DNA from: Spizellomyces punctatus DAOM BR117
Taxonomy: Eukaryota > Chytridiomycota > Chytridiomycetes > Spizellomycetales > Spizellomycetaceae
NCBI RefSeq assembly: GCF_000182565.1
Contig: NW_015971543.1
Span: 213,084-277,083, forward strand
Direction of reading: 5' to 3'
Length of the DNA: 64,000 nt
This document shows, one piece after another, positions 36,417 through 49,092 of this stretch. Positions within the stretch are counted from its first letter, which is position 1. Each line of letters starts with the position of its first letter. The notes under the pieces were generated by a model. It made no database searches. It saw only the letters and a program-made list of their open reading frames with translations, and was not told the DNA's origin. The position numbers and the translations under genes were made by a program.

Positions 36417-39400
36417 ATGCCCTTTTGGAGTAGGAACAAGAAGAGGAGAGCGAGGACGCCTCCTCCTAACCTGCAAACGCCGCCTGGACAGCACCACTCT
36501 CCTTCCGCACTGTCCTTCTTTGGCTTTAGAAAGCGGAGTCCTTCGCCGTTTACCGCACTCCGTTCTCGTGATTCTCCCTCGTCTCCAGAGTCTGGTGGAC
36601 ATGGAGGCAGTGCCAGAGATCTACCCTACCACCCACACCACTACAGCGAGGGATTCCTTTCTCCACCAGACCGGCGCTTTAACTTTGAATTAGAATATGA
36701 TAGAGCGGCCGCCGAAGCTGCTTCTGACAAGCGTGCTCCTCGGGTACCCTCAAAGGCCCATGAGAGCGTGTCAAACAAGCCGGCAACGACACCGGTCGTC
36801 GTTGTCACGTCAACAGGACCGTCGTGCGTAATACAGTGCGATCGTCACAAGACTGTGCAGTGGGCGTTAGAGAAGGCTAGTACATTGCTTCCAAAGGACC
36901 ACTCGGAGTTGGTGGAGGCTAGAGGACCTGATGGGAAGAAGGCTCTGGGAAGCGAGAGAGTTTTGGATTTTTGTGGAGTCAATAAAGTGAGTGTTGACTG
37001 GAAGAATCGCTATACATATATATATGATCAGGCAGTTCTGGTAATGTTGCATATATGGATACTGATAAACTTCATTTGACGGTGTGTGTAGATTCTCGTA
37101 GTTACAGTGGCGACTCCCGAATTCAATCGACGTGCTAGTGTAGACTCGCCTGGTGGATATATAAGCGCCCGGGACGGTCGCGAAGCTTTTGATTTTGAAG
37201 ATTTGCGACGCAGCTCAAAATTGGATCGAGAGGAGCGTCATTCGAGACGGCTTGCCTTGGTCGGATCGAAGGGCCGTCGGGATGCGGACGTCTCTTCGCG
37301 AACCCTTTTACCAGAGTCGCGCGAACAAAGTTTCGATGCTGGCATCGAGGCTGACATTCTTGCAGGCCATCCTTCGCGTATGCCCAGACCTGTCAGTCCC
37401 AGGTTCGATCGTGCTGCTACCCCCTCTCCTCTACCGTTTGAAGGACGTCGCTCAAGTAGGGACGAACGTGCAAGCCGGCCTAGTCGTGATGACTATGCTG
37501 AAAGGCGCGGCAGCAGAAATAGCAGGGAGGAAAGGTCAAGTAGAGATAGTCAAGATGACCGAGCAAGTCGCACTAGTCGAGATGAGAGCAGAAGCAGTCG
37601 CGAGTTTGGTCGAGCGCGTTCTCCTGTTCGGTCATCCTCTCGTCTTTCGGGACTTGACAGTGTCATGGAGGACTTGGCGAAAATGGCTGATCATGAAGGG
37701 GGTTGGGTTTCTGCTGTGAGCCCAAATCAACGTATCAGCCATGGAGATCCTTCTTCAGGTCGTGCTGGTCGTGTATTAGAGGACCAGAAAATGGTGCATG
37801 AAGCCGAGAGCTACTCCTCTCTGGCTGCACCAGCTGCCGAGGTAAGCGGCTCACAGCGATCCCAATCCCCGCTCCCGAGGCTCCTTACGCAGCCGTTGCG
37901 AAGATCTCCATCTGAGTCATCATCTTTGCTTGCGCAGGAGAGCCCTGTCTCTAGGAATCCGCTGAATCGGCACGACGTTGATCGACGCTTGACGGAGATT
38001 TTGACCTCTGGTATGCACATGAACATCAAAATATAGCGAGTAATATTGTATTTACAGTTATGTCCTGGTTAGTTGGAATGGAGATCGATGATGCCCTGAA
38101 CGAATTATCCCTTGGAGATGGTAAGGCTGGGTACTGCTTTACACGGGTATGATTGCACGGTTAACAGTACATGCAGAACGCACAGACTCAGAACCACCCT
38201 CCCCACCGCCAACATCTCCCGTTGATGAGCTTCCGGACTTTGATGATGTGTCGGATGATAGCTCGTCGCGACGCTCTGTTCGAAAATCCCGCCGCTTGAC
38301 GCGAATATCGCGTGCATCGGCTCTCGATATTTTTGCAGCGTTAGGTATGAACGCCGAATATCTGAATGTGACATTGAGCAGAAAGGCTGATGTGTATTCA
38401 ACGTATGATGCAGAGCAACAAGCGAAGGAAGAGCCTACACCGGACCTAGATACTCCCATGCTTGCCCTACCGGTTTCCGATACCGCTTCCCGGAGAGTGA
38501 GTCGCATTTCGCGAGCTTCCGCGCTTGACATGTTCTCCAGTATGCGCAGCTCGAGCAGGTCAGATGATGGGGAAGACGAAGGATATGAACAAGTGGAACG
38601 AGAAGAACTAATAGATGCGGAACCTCGCTTGTCTTCCGTTGATGTACCTAATCCTACACCAGCACCAGCTCCGCCACCTCCTCCATCTGATAGTGTTGTT
38701 CCGTCTGCATTGGTTACAACAGCCCCAGCTGCCCCAACGCTGCCAGTGACGAGTACGGAGGCAAAAGCGGGGCCACCTCCACCACCACCGCTCCCACCGG
38801 TGATGGTTTTCGAAGAGTCAGCAATTCCTCCTCCACCTCCACCTCCACCTGTGATGACTTTTGAACCCTCCGCGATCCCGCCGCCGCCGCCCCCACCACC
38901 TGTCATGGTTTTTGAAGACTCTTCAATACCGCCCCCACCACCACCACCACCTGTCATGGTGTTTGAAAACTCGCCAATTCCGCCCCCTCCTCCACCACCT
39001 CCGCCCATGATATTTGAGAATGCCGGCAGCATACCTCCACCGCCGCCGCCTCCACCGCCCCCTCCTCCAGCTCTTGGGATCCCTCCGCCACCTCCTCCTC
39101 CACCTCCACCTCCCGGTGCAGGCCCCCCACCACCACCCCCGCCCCCTCCACCAGGCGGTGGGCCACCACCTCCACCACCGCCGCCATCAACAGCTGCGCC
39201 CGCATCCGCAGGAGACCTTCAATCTGCATTTTTGGCAGAGCTGCGAGATCCTAATAGAAGAAAAAAGCTTCGGAAGGTCAAAGTACCAGAGAGACCTCCT
39301 CCATCGGAAGCGGACAAAGCAGCGCAGGAGGCAAAGCAGAAGGAAGCGGAGAAGGGTAATGACGAAGCGGAGCGGCAGGAGCTGTATATTGAGCTTCTAG

Positions 39401-40601
39401 GCTACATGGAAGCACCGAATGGGAATATTGAGGAGCTCTCAGACAAAGCAAAGACTCAAACGAATTTAGTGCGAAGCTTTGTGTTCACTTTAATCCGCAA
39501 GGGATGGGTCCGTGGGTATCGGGTCACTGACAATCTGCCAGAGGAAAAGGAGACCAAGGGCCCCAAAGGGAAGTCCAAAGGTCGCGCGCCATTGAAGGTG
39601 TGGCTGGGACGAGAGGGCATGATGTGCATCGAGCTGGAAGATTTAACGGGCGAAGAGCTGGTTGCCAAAGTTGGTGGCGAGAAAGCAGACCCACTTTCTA
39701 TGCCAAATGATGATGGAAATGTGGTCAAACGCAAAGGCGAAGTGGCCCGTGTATACATGTATCGATTTGACGAGAAGTCAAAGCAACACGTCTTGGATGA
39801 AGTCGCGCTGGTCGCCACAGGATCGTTCCCCAAAAAAACCAAGCGCTTTGATGACCCCGAACCACCCCAGGACTCGAGCTTGCATAATAGACGGAAATGG
39901 GAAGCGTGGAATGAAAAGAAACTTCAGTACCTGCAGAGTGACTGGCCGCAATTTGAGTTGATTTTCAACAAACTGGTGAGTGCCACCTGTCTTCTGCCTG
40001 AAAAAAAGTACACTGGCGCTTATTGTGTCCAATCACGTAGATGGCTACATCGTCTATTGTACAGTCCATTCACCATCAGCTCCATCAAACACTTGCTGAA
40101 ATGCGGGCTATGGGTGAAGCCATGCATGACACATTTGCAGCGTTCCCTGTGACGCAAGTGCGCCGAATCGTAGAGTCCATACCGGGGCGGATCAAGGAAG
40201 TTGCAAAGAAGCTTCAGAAGCAGACTGGCATCATCATTCGCGATGAGTCTTTGAAGTTGACTCCGGAATTCCTGCGCTTGATGAATTTGGCACCTGATGG
40301 TACTGATAAGCAAGACACGGCGACTGGTCCTGGCATTGGCGGGGCTCCGATATCCGAAACGCCATCTAACCCAATGGCGCGACCTGCCACCTTAGTTCAT
40401 TCCCAGACTGCCCCGTCCTTGTCCACTGCGGCTGAACCAAACGCGACAGGTGAACAGTCGGGGAGTGCGAATATGCTCAATCCAAAGGGCATGATTACGA
40501 TGGCGGGACTTCCCTTTGACGTCCTTCTCCCGTTGTTGAAGAAGTCCTTCAACAAGCAGGAGATTGGCGATGACAGGTTGTCGAGGCGTTTGACGCTATA
40601 A
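36417..40601 (+). CDS. Proline-rich WH2-domain protein, probable actin regulator
   Basis: Five exons (36417-36986, 37092-38010, 38058-38120, 38177-39975, 40041-40601) give 1303 residues in one frame. Layout: N-terminal globular region (about 125-200), long Ser/Arg-rich region, a twice-used RISRASALD-I/M-F motif, then a profilin/SH3-type polyproline region of five tandem units around FE-x3-IPPPPPPPP (38800-39070) and further polyproline runs. A WH2-like actin-binding helix follows (LQSAFLAELRDPNRRKKLRKV, LRKV core), then a folded region (ELYIELLGYMEAPNG, SFVFTLIRKGWVRGYRV). Polyproline followed by WH2 is the logic of WASP/WAVE/verprolin. The FH2 domain of formins is absent. The exact family is not recognised. 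A mirror Gly-rich frame on the opposite strand is an artefact of the polyproline codons. Confidence 0.8.
38800..39070 (+). repeat. Polyproline tandem repeat inside the WH2 gene
   Basis: Five units of about 51-57 bp, each coding for roughly M-V/T/I-FE-x3-I followed by 8-12 prolines. Codon-level variation (cca/cct/ccg) shows the units are old or under repeat turnover. Confidence 0.85.
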
Positions 40602-41307
40602 CCCTATTTCGTGTGTGCTTTATCTGTGAGGTTTATTAGATGGAACGTTTTTTGGGCTCTAGAACTGCAATTGCTATTGCCACATAGACTTTTTTCTTTT
40701 TGTTACATACTATTGTTTCATCATTTTTAAATAATACTGTGCTAATCGGGGTGTTTCGTACTTTCGAACCTTCTTCTTCAAGCACCCTCATCTCTGTCAG
40801 CATGGCCAACTACATGACAAAAAGATGCTGAGGCCACCCAACAAAAACCGGTTTCACCATATGAAAGAAGAACTGAGGCGCGTTTGGATCTCCAGTCAAA
40901 CAAGCTTTGGGAGTGATGTTTGGAGCCTAGCTCGTGCTTTTAGTCTGGCTTCCGTAATCTCATGCTTGCTAAACAGGACCATCGTTCCCAGGACAGGACA
41001 CGAACATAAAATCCGGAGCCTGTAATCGATAGTTGGGTTTGGGGATTAACTCACAGGAGTAGCTTGAAGCACGTGCCTAAATAAATTAAAAACAAAAATT
41101 CCCTTCGGAGCCAATGAAGCACGAAGCCACTCTCAAGCAAGTTTTATATATTTTTCCTATTGAGTGACTGTGCCATGGCTTCCCCGTTTTATTTAACAAG
41201 AAAATTCGGGGGGAAACGATCAGATTGGATAAGCCAGGGCCGCTCGGGATGTATATATCCAAGTTATCCCTCGTTTACCACCGTTTGGTCGACATCTGAG
41301 ACTCGCC
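40602..41307. other. Intergenic
   Basis: About 700 bp between two + strand genes; a short unsupported ORF at 40825-41025. Nothing else seen. Confidence 0.5.
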
Positions 41308-42763
41308 ATGGAGGAGCTTTCCGACTGGCATGGCGAGCAGAGTAAACCATTGCTGCTCACGCTCATAGCAAGGCAAGATGTGAGCGGCAGGAGGGAGCCA
41401 ACAACGTATACGGATACTCAGGTGGTCGATTTGAACTTGCGGGTCGCTGCTATGACTCTGATGTGTGGTGAGGAGGCCTCTGGTCCTTTGATCGTATCAA
41501 ATTTAGTATTCACAGGGGGATATGTCATCTAGTCAACATTGCAGTCTACTTTATCGCCTTCAAGAATAGATCGTCCCTTGTCAGCCGTCTCATTCTCGTC
41601 TTCCTCCTTGCTCAAATCAGTGGTGTCATTGTTCAAGCAATTCCAAAGTTTCAACAAACAAAAAAGTGAGTTTTTCCATACCAAGTTGTGATTGGATCAA
41701 GGTGCTGACTCTAACGTGGCACCCTTTCACAGTGATGTACTTACCATCTACATTGGTATCTTCCTCCTGTTGCTCGCTTCTGAAACGTTCAATTGGGTTC
41801 TCTACGTGAGATTCAACCTCGTGGCTCCCTTCAATCGCAAGTTGAGATTGATCACGCTGACCTGGCTGTGCATCGAGACGCTATGTATTACTGGCAACTA
41901 CCTCTTATGGTGTTATGGCGTCGCCTCGGGCAAGGGGGAATACAGAGTTTTATCTGCAAAGATATACTCTGGATTGAGCGTGATCCAAGCGGCCAGTGCT
42001 TTGGTCATGTCTGGATGTGAGTATCGGCCTTTTTTCAGAACCACACTCGAAGATGTTATGGCTCATTGTCAACAATCCAGATTTTGTTAGCATCTACTAC
42101 TTTCCCAAACTGCTCCGGTTGCGATCGACATCGACCACCAAAATCGTCTTTTCCCGCTTCTTCACGGGCGGGCTCCTCTATCTCGCATTAGAATGTGTTC
42201 TTCATCTGGGTTACACAGTGCTTTTCTACATTACACCCGAGCATCAAACATCCGCAAATTCAGTCACAACGGCCGTCAGATACGCAATCTTCCTCGTATT
42301 CATCTTCCAGATCCGAAATGCAACCGCAGAAAGTTCACTGGGCGATGACGAATCTGGAACAGCTGATGTCACTATGAATTTTTTTCGCACAGCAGCAGTA
42401 AAAGATGATGGATTCTCGGATGGTCCGATTTTTCATGGGCATTATACACCACCAAAGTTACCTCAAAAAACCTTTTCGAGCGTGATGTATGCGTACCGCT
42501 CCGATTTTTCCCCCGATGATGGTGCACAGGAAGTGTCAATAGGTTACGTGCCATCGAAACAAGCTGAAGTTCAATACGCCGACGTCCACACTGTCCGTCA
42601 ACATTCTGCAGAGATTGATGATTCAAGTTCGCAGTCATCCTCCAGTCCGCGACAGTCAATGTATGCAGGATCCATTATGTCACCTCCACCAGAGGGAGGC
42701 GTGGAATGGCCTGGAAAATATGTGTTGGGAAAGAGATATTCGAGTTCGGTTGATACAATTTGA
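41308..42763 (+). CDS. Seven-transmembrane protein, orphan GPCR-like
   Basis: Five exons (41308-41379, 41422-41467, 41545-41665, 41733-42016, 42081-42763) give 401 residues in one frame. Seven hydrophobic segments can be counted: LRVAAMTLMCVYFIAF, LILVFLLAQISGVIV, LTIYIGIFLLLLASETF, LITLTWLCIETLCITGNYLL, VIQAASALVMSGYFVSIYY, FTGGLLYLALECVLHLGY, AVRYAIFLVFIFQI. A short N-terminus without signal peptide precedes them. A C-terminal tail of about 140 residues rich in Ser, Asp and Pro follows. This is the topology of fungal 7TM receptors, but I see no motif that assigns a class; a non-receptor 7TM protein is possible. Confidence 0.7.
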
Positions 42764-43034
42764 TCACCACGAGCTTCAGTATTCATAAGCCGCAGAAGGT
42801 TGTTGTCGGCAATGTACAGTATGGTAGCGTTGTTATGGTTCTAGTGTATATATGTATATATGTGTGGAGTTTGTTGAGTAGTGGTTTGATGGAGTATGAG
42901 ACGATCCAAGTATGCAGGCATGGTTGGGCAGACATATATTGGGATTGCATCAAAAAAGTGCATCTTTTGAAATGTAATTAAGAAACTCAAAAGTCTCACA
43001 GTGGCACGACTGCTTCCGTATAGTACTCTCTACC

Positions 43035-43049
43035 GCCCCCCCCCCCCCA
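43035..43049. repeat. Poly-C tract
   Basis: A near-pure run of about 15 C just downstream of the F-BAR gene stop codon. Homopolymer length here may be unreliable. Confidence 0.8.
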
Positions 43050-43056
43050 TGTCATA

Positions 43057-45350
43057 CTAGATTTCCTCCGTGTAATTGCTGGGGGAAAAAGTTTTGGTGA
43101 GCGTGCCTGAATATGAACGGGGTGCAATTGTGAGGTGCGTAAACTCAGGCAGCTTACCCTGGTATAAAGCCTTCCAAGTTGCCGTCTGGTCGATGTACAC
43201 GCGCCTTCCACCATCTACAGGCACACAGTGTCAAACGTTGCAATGGTGATAAGCAAAAGGTTCTTTTGTACAAACCCATCGTCCTGCTTCTCCAATACAT
43301 CCACCTCTTCCCCTGCCTTGACACATAGTTCATTATTGTCCGCATTTCCCTCAAAATCATACATTAGCTTCACTCGACAAATCACAGAGGTATTGCCGTC
43401 ATGATTGCTGTCATGATCGTGTGAAGATGCCAATTGGTGGGAGCTGCCATGATGCGACCTCTCTTCAACTTCTGTCGCACGAGGGCTTTCAACAATAGAT
43501 GATTGTGGAATCAATCCACCGGACGATCCTTCGCTCTTTGTAGTATGCACGCTCAATGGTCTTGCGGCACTCACAGGCGTGCCACTTCCGACGCTCGATG
43601 AATCAGAAAAGGGCGTCAAAGGACTTGATTGACCTTGTCCATAAGCCTTTCCTCCAATTTGAACCGCCGGTGGGTCGGGGGGTGCTACTCCGTCCAATGT
43701 GGAGATGTACACTTGCAATTTATGCTTCTTGTGCAAAATGAGGGCTATTCGCTGATCCAATGCCTGATGCTGGTCATCCAAATCGCGCTGCACTTTCGGG
43801 TCTTTGGCAATCTCAGGTTTCGAAGCGTATACAGCCATGAGCGTGTCCACACCTGTTCGTTTCTTTTCCACCTCTGCAAGCTCCTTGTCGAGGACTTTGA
43901 TTCTCTCTAAAGCTTTCTTTCTACCCTGCTTCCCAGGCAGGACCACAATGGCATCCTCCTTGTTATCATCTATCTCATCCCGCGTTTTCGTGAAACCTCT
44001 CGTCGACGTCTTCTTGTTGAGATTCGAAGTTGCCAAAGCTCGCTCTTCAAATGTGAAATCAGCTGGATAAGGTGAATGTGTTTGTGTCATTTTGATAAAT
44101 GTTGCGGAGTCATAGGAGGGGGTGATTTTTTCAAACATGTCGACCATATTCTCGAGAGCGGTGGTGAGACTCGGCATTTGGGAAGCGAGGAGACCTGAAT
44201 ACTTTAGAAAGGCATTTTTCGAAAAATCTATACGGTTTTGCTCGTCTTTCGATTGGATGATCTGTGAGCGTTAGAAGGTGACGTGATGTAAGTTTGCTTT
44301 GCGAGTCGATGTCCAACCTAAGGAGGCGGGCTTACATTAAGGACACTTGGAATGGTCTCTGTATAATACTTTTCTTTGGCGATATTTGTTTGCTCTAAAA
44401 GCACATATGGAGCCGCCGTTAGAAACCGCCAACAAAAAGCTTCAGACAAAAGGAACCCACCAATGCACTGCTTATATCCTGTCGCTGCCTCCTGCGCAAG
44501 CATTGCCTTCTTTTCCGCTTCGGTTCGCAACTATTGGAAAGATTTAACATCATAAACTTTAAGAAGTAGCACGATCCAAACCGCCACACCTTTTCAATAT
44601 CCTTCGCCGTCTTATTCATATCCTGATTTGCACTCTCATAGGCCTGTCTCGCGGCATCCATGTCCTTTGTCGCCTTGTCATACTTTTGTCGAGTCTTTTC
44701 GAGGTTGTCAACTACTTTGCGATAGTCCAGCGTATATTTACGAAGGTCGTCGAAATGCTATGCATAACGGATGCAGATGAGACCTACGAATAATAGGAAA
44801 CTGACGGAGCATACACACCTGTTTAAACACTTTGTCGTTCTCTTTAATTTGGTTTTTGATGCTTTTTCTCAAATCAGTGTCCATGTTTTCTGCCATACTG
44901 GTGTGGAATGTTGCTGTATGTTCGGTCATTGTGAGGAGTTGAAGCCAACTTTGGGCCACCGTACTACACATTCAATCGTCAAATCTGCGATTCCCGACTC
45001 CCAAACCAAAAATTCAAAGAACAAGAAAAAGCCAGGGGACACATACCCACTTAGAACGGCCACCCCCAACCCTTTGTTACCACTGCCCTGCCCCTCCTTT
45101 TTATTCAACTCCTCCTTGTGCGCTTTGACCAGTTTTTGCAACGACCGCGCATAATCGGCCTCGATTTCGGCTCGGCGTTTAAGGAATTCATTGAAGCGTT
45201 CCAGGGATTGCGTTCCGATTTTCGTATAGGCTTCGACATTCTCCAGCTGATCCTATATTGAAATTGCGGTATTTGTAGCTGATAACTTGGATTTTCTCAC
45301 GAGGTGATACGTACCCACAGCGTTAGACCAAAGTTTGGTTGGTCATCCAT
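43057..45350 (-). CDS. F-BAR / HR1 / SH3 protein, TOCA/CIP4-like (BZZ1-related)
   Basis: Links curved membranes to actin assembly. The first exon (45350-45315, MDDQPNFGLTLW) continues with QLENVEAYTKIGTQSLERF and ADYARSLQKLV, the hallmark start of an F-BAR domain. Further exons (from 45252, 45047 and downstream) carry its long helices to about 44150. Next an HR1-type coiled coil (GRKKALERIKVLDKELAEVE to HKLQVYISTLDG), a Ser/His-rich linker and a single C-terminal SH3 (KLMYDFEGNADNNELCVKAG, VDVLEKQDDGW, GFIPGNYTEEI). F-BAR-HR1-SH3 is the TOCA-1/CIP4/FBP17 order; budding-yeast Bzz1 has two SH3 domains. About nine exons; internal junctions were not all phased. Confidence 0.9.
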
Positions 45351-46105
45351 CGTCTGGTGTAAAGAGGTTACGAGGATGGCAGATGAGAGAAATAGAATGC
45401 AGACAGTTGAACAGTAAGGGATATCGAATCTCTGCAGATGCGCCAACAAGTTACCCGAATTTCGACTTTTACGAACCACCCAAGCACTTTATCAGGAGGT
45501 TTCGGATAACGCTCCTTTCTCGCGAATCACGCATCGGACAATTTCTGGTCACCGCATAATGCATTGCCCTAAAAATATCACAACATTCTCGAAACTGAGG
45601 GCTACATTAGGGTGCCGGTTTATCGACACGCGCGTTCTGAACATGAGCCAGTTCTCAACCAAACAGTATAGGAGCATTGATACACAAGAGATAAAAATAC
45701 ATTATGCTACAAAATGAGAATCCCATGGACCAGTCCGTCCGTTTTCCCCCTCACTGCATTGGAGAGCAAGGATCTATCCCAGCCGAATTACCGGTGTCCT
45801 GAGAAGGTAAAGAGAAAGTATAAGTGATCATATGGAGACTTTTCCGAAGGATTGTGTATAAATGCTGATGCGAGGAATGGGGCGACGCATCCAGTATTTA
45901 GAGAGAGAGAGAAGTCGGAGGGAAGACAAAAAGGGATTCGGGAGATGAGTACCATGGTGCCGACACAAGTCAATCTCCGTCAAGAAAAACCACGATAGTT
46001 TATTCTATAAAGACGGGGAAGCAAAGGAACCATTGATACACCTTACTTTCCCATGAACCAACATTATGATAATTCCAACCTCTTTCTCTCTCTCCGTCGA
46101 TTGGA
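45351..46105. other. Intergenic
   Basis: 755 bp between two minus-strand genes; short pyrimidine/purine runs (ctctctctc near 46085; gagagagagag near 45900). No gene seen. Confidence 0.5.
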
Positions 46106-48623
46106 TCACCCCAACCTCGCAGTCCGCAACCGCTCCAAGGGCGGTGATGAATGCGCGGTAGATCCCTTACCCCATCGTGAGACAGATTCAGCAACTTCAC
46201 GCAGAAAGCTATATGAGCGAAAATAATAACAGTTCCGGTCAGGCCATGGATATTCAGGACGATGATCACAGACGAACACATTTCACCCATACCTTTGTGA
46301 GTTATGCACGGTAGTGCCTCCAAGTACGATTCTCACTCCAGGGTTGCTCGCATTTAGTTTAGCTACTTCATGTGCCTCCGCATATGTGGCACCACCAATC
46401 ATAAACACAATAATATCTTGAGGTCTAATCCCATATGAAATTTATCAGCGACTGTCTTCCAAGCAGATTCCAAAACAATAAAGATTCAAGTTACTCACTT
46501 ATCCCGTGTGCTGCCCTCGATCAATGGATATAGTTGATCCTTTAGGCGGCCTTTGATACAATCTTGGATGGTTTCGACGAGATGGGGTGAATGTTGCGTG
46601 TACACGTTTTCAACGCCCTTCGTGGTGTGAATGAGTCACCGAGCGACAATACACAATGAGAAAGGTTCTTACCTGGAGACCTTTGAAGACATTCTTTGTG
46701 CGTGCAAACACATTCTGATTTGAAAAGAGGTCTTCAAGACGTTGATCTGTTCCCGCAAACTGTATGAGGTGACCAACCACCTAAGACATCATAATGATCT
46801 TGTTGGTTGGCTGCTGGAATTCATGTTCAGTAATCTACACATACCGCAATCTTCTTGTCGCTCACTCCGCTTCGGGCTAATAGATCGAGCAACTGCGGGG
46901 TAGCATTACTCTGTGACTTCTCGTATCGCAACGCGTAGAGCAGAACTAGGCGAATTCGTGCATCGTCAGGTATATCGGTACGCTCGAGCATAGAACGTAA
47001 AACCTTTGCAATTGTTCGTTAAAACTGCTCTGCAGTTTTGAGCTTTCTGGTCCATCCGACCAACCTTCAAGTCTTGGGCATGGTTATCGTTGACAGCCAA
47101 GCTCTGCTCCAATTCGCCTACTTCCATCAAATGTTGCCGGCTAACTTGTCTACTGAGCTCTCCCACCAACGTAACATGCTTCGTTACGTTTCCAGAGAGC
47201 TTTCGAAATTCTGGGTAGTCCTCCACAAACTTCTTCATATCTGCGATAGAGTTGATTTCGGCAGACGACTTATGCTTGGTTTGGTACTCGTCCACGTAGG
47301 TTTTAATGTTGCCACCTAGATCCCCCAAATTGAGATACATGCTTTTTCGGTAAAAGCTGTCCTGTTCTGGATTTAGAACCACTTCCTGATGACGTGAGAG
47401 AGGTGAACAAACAAGCTAACACAGGTGATCAGATGAAGGTTGCCATTCCGGTACCTTCATTTCTGGACGGACATCCGGTAGACCTGACAAGTCGACCCTC
47501 CCATTGCTGATCCCAATTAGTTCGTGCACCATTGCTTGATAGGTCCATTGGAGCAGCAAGGGAGTAACAGGATCGTTGCGGCGGTCCATGATGAGAAGAA
47601 TAGGAGGGGTATCTGGTCTTCGGAAGTCGAACAGAGGTCCTTCCTGCTGTATTTGATACTTATTCCAAAAGAACGTCAGATCTTCTACACATCTTGCGCT
47701 CATAAAATTCACATACCGCTAGCTCCCCTGCCAATTTCTTTGCCAGTGCTGAACTCTTCTCATATCGTATTAGCGGCTTCTTTTTTAGCGCTAAAAGTAG
47801 CGCCAAAATTCCCTCCGTGGTGCGAGAAAACGTTCGGGTATCCCAAGTATTGAGGTTTTCGACAAAAAGTGGATTCTGCGGAGCCGCCAAGTTGAGAGAA
47901 AAGAGGTCTGCATTGATAGATAGGAAGTCCGCATAGTACTCCTGAAGATAAATGCCATGAAGTAATTTGCCTATGTTCGGGTATATTAGCGCGCCATAGT
48001 GAACGCACCTGCACTTCTCGCACGACTTCGTGCTCATCAACTTCCGCTAGCCGCTCGATATCCGATTTTCGCAAAGTATTGCTGAAATCTGTGTCACAGA
48101 TCTAGCGTCAGAAGCATGTCAAGGGCATCCCAGCAGACTCAACCTCCTTATCTCCAAGCATTCTTCTTCAACAGTCCAGGCTGTACTCACACAAGTAATA
48201 ATCTCCATACCGTGGCTCCCTCAATTCCTCCACCAATGCCTGAACTGACTCCCCGGTCGGCCTCAAAAAGCAAATACATCGCAGATGCCGCATTTTCTCT
48301 CGCTGACGGTTATCTATCCGGTCGATAAGATAAACTTCGCGTTGGAGGAGCTGCGTTTGAGTCATGACCATTGATATTATGGAAGTCTATGGATAGAGAA
48401 GATATGGACGTAAGCGTCGGGACGACAAGTATTTCTTTGGACCCAGCTGAAGGTACATACTGTCTCGGCATCCATAAGTAACACTTTCATCCCTGTAACC
48501 TCATTTATCATTTTGTTGAGGTAATTCTGTTGTGTGAAGACGATGATAATCAGCACCACAATTACAATATTATATATGATTGGCTATGAAGAACCTGACC
48601 TGGACCGCCTTTATTACGTCCAT
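46106..48623 (-). CDS. VPS45: Sec1/Munc18 protein VPS45
   Basis: SM protein that controls SNARE assembly at trans-Golgi and endosomes. Start ATG 48623 gives MDVIKAVQ, spliced to [22 protein letters not shown], the classic VPS45 N-terminus. Further motifs: SQ-type [102 protein letters not shown], and near the end [16 protein letters not shown] and [12 protein letters not shown]. About a dozen exons; the last ends with TGA at 46106. Not all internal junctions were phased. Confidence 0.95.
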
Positions 48624-49092
48624 TTTGACCGGCTTCTCAAATGTAGAATGGGAGGAGTGTACTGACCGCGGGCAATTTTACACGGTTCTCCGCGGCGTAC
48701 AAAGGCACGTCGGTGTCGAGAGCCACCGGGGAAGAAGGTAGTTTTCAAAGATACCGGTATCTAATCGCTATTATCGCCCGAAAATGAGCTTTGGTTTCGC
48801 AGATGCACAATGGGTTGTAGGATTTGCAAAGACTAGTTGGCCGCCCCAACGCGTTGTCGGAGCTGTTCCCACTCACGTGCGTCCTCGATGCTCTGCCATC
48901 AAGTTGGCAATCCAAAGCACTTCAAATTATTTTTAACAGGATGAACGGATGCCATCCACGATAGCAATTTGGGAAGCATTATTTCCTTCTAAGCTAGCTA
49001 GACTAAACACCTGCATGGCAACGAGTCCGCCCAAAGAGAGGACGCTACTGTAAATGCCTATCTTGCATGTGCACAATTACATAGTGCCAATA
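48624..49092. other. Intergenic
   Basis: About 470 bp between VPS45 (start) and the C2H2 gene (end); nothing seen. Confidence 0.5.

Noticed and set aside
38139-39032. 297-codon Gly-rich ORF on the minus strand
   Set aside because: It is the reverse complement of proline codons in the WH2 gene (ccn read as ggn).
36417-40601. Formin, because of the very long polyproline region
   Set aside because: No FH2 domain follows the prolines; instead a WH2-like helix and an unrelated folded region are seen.
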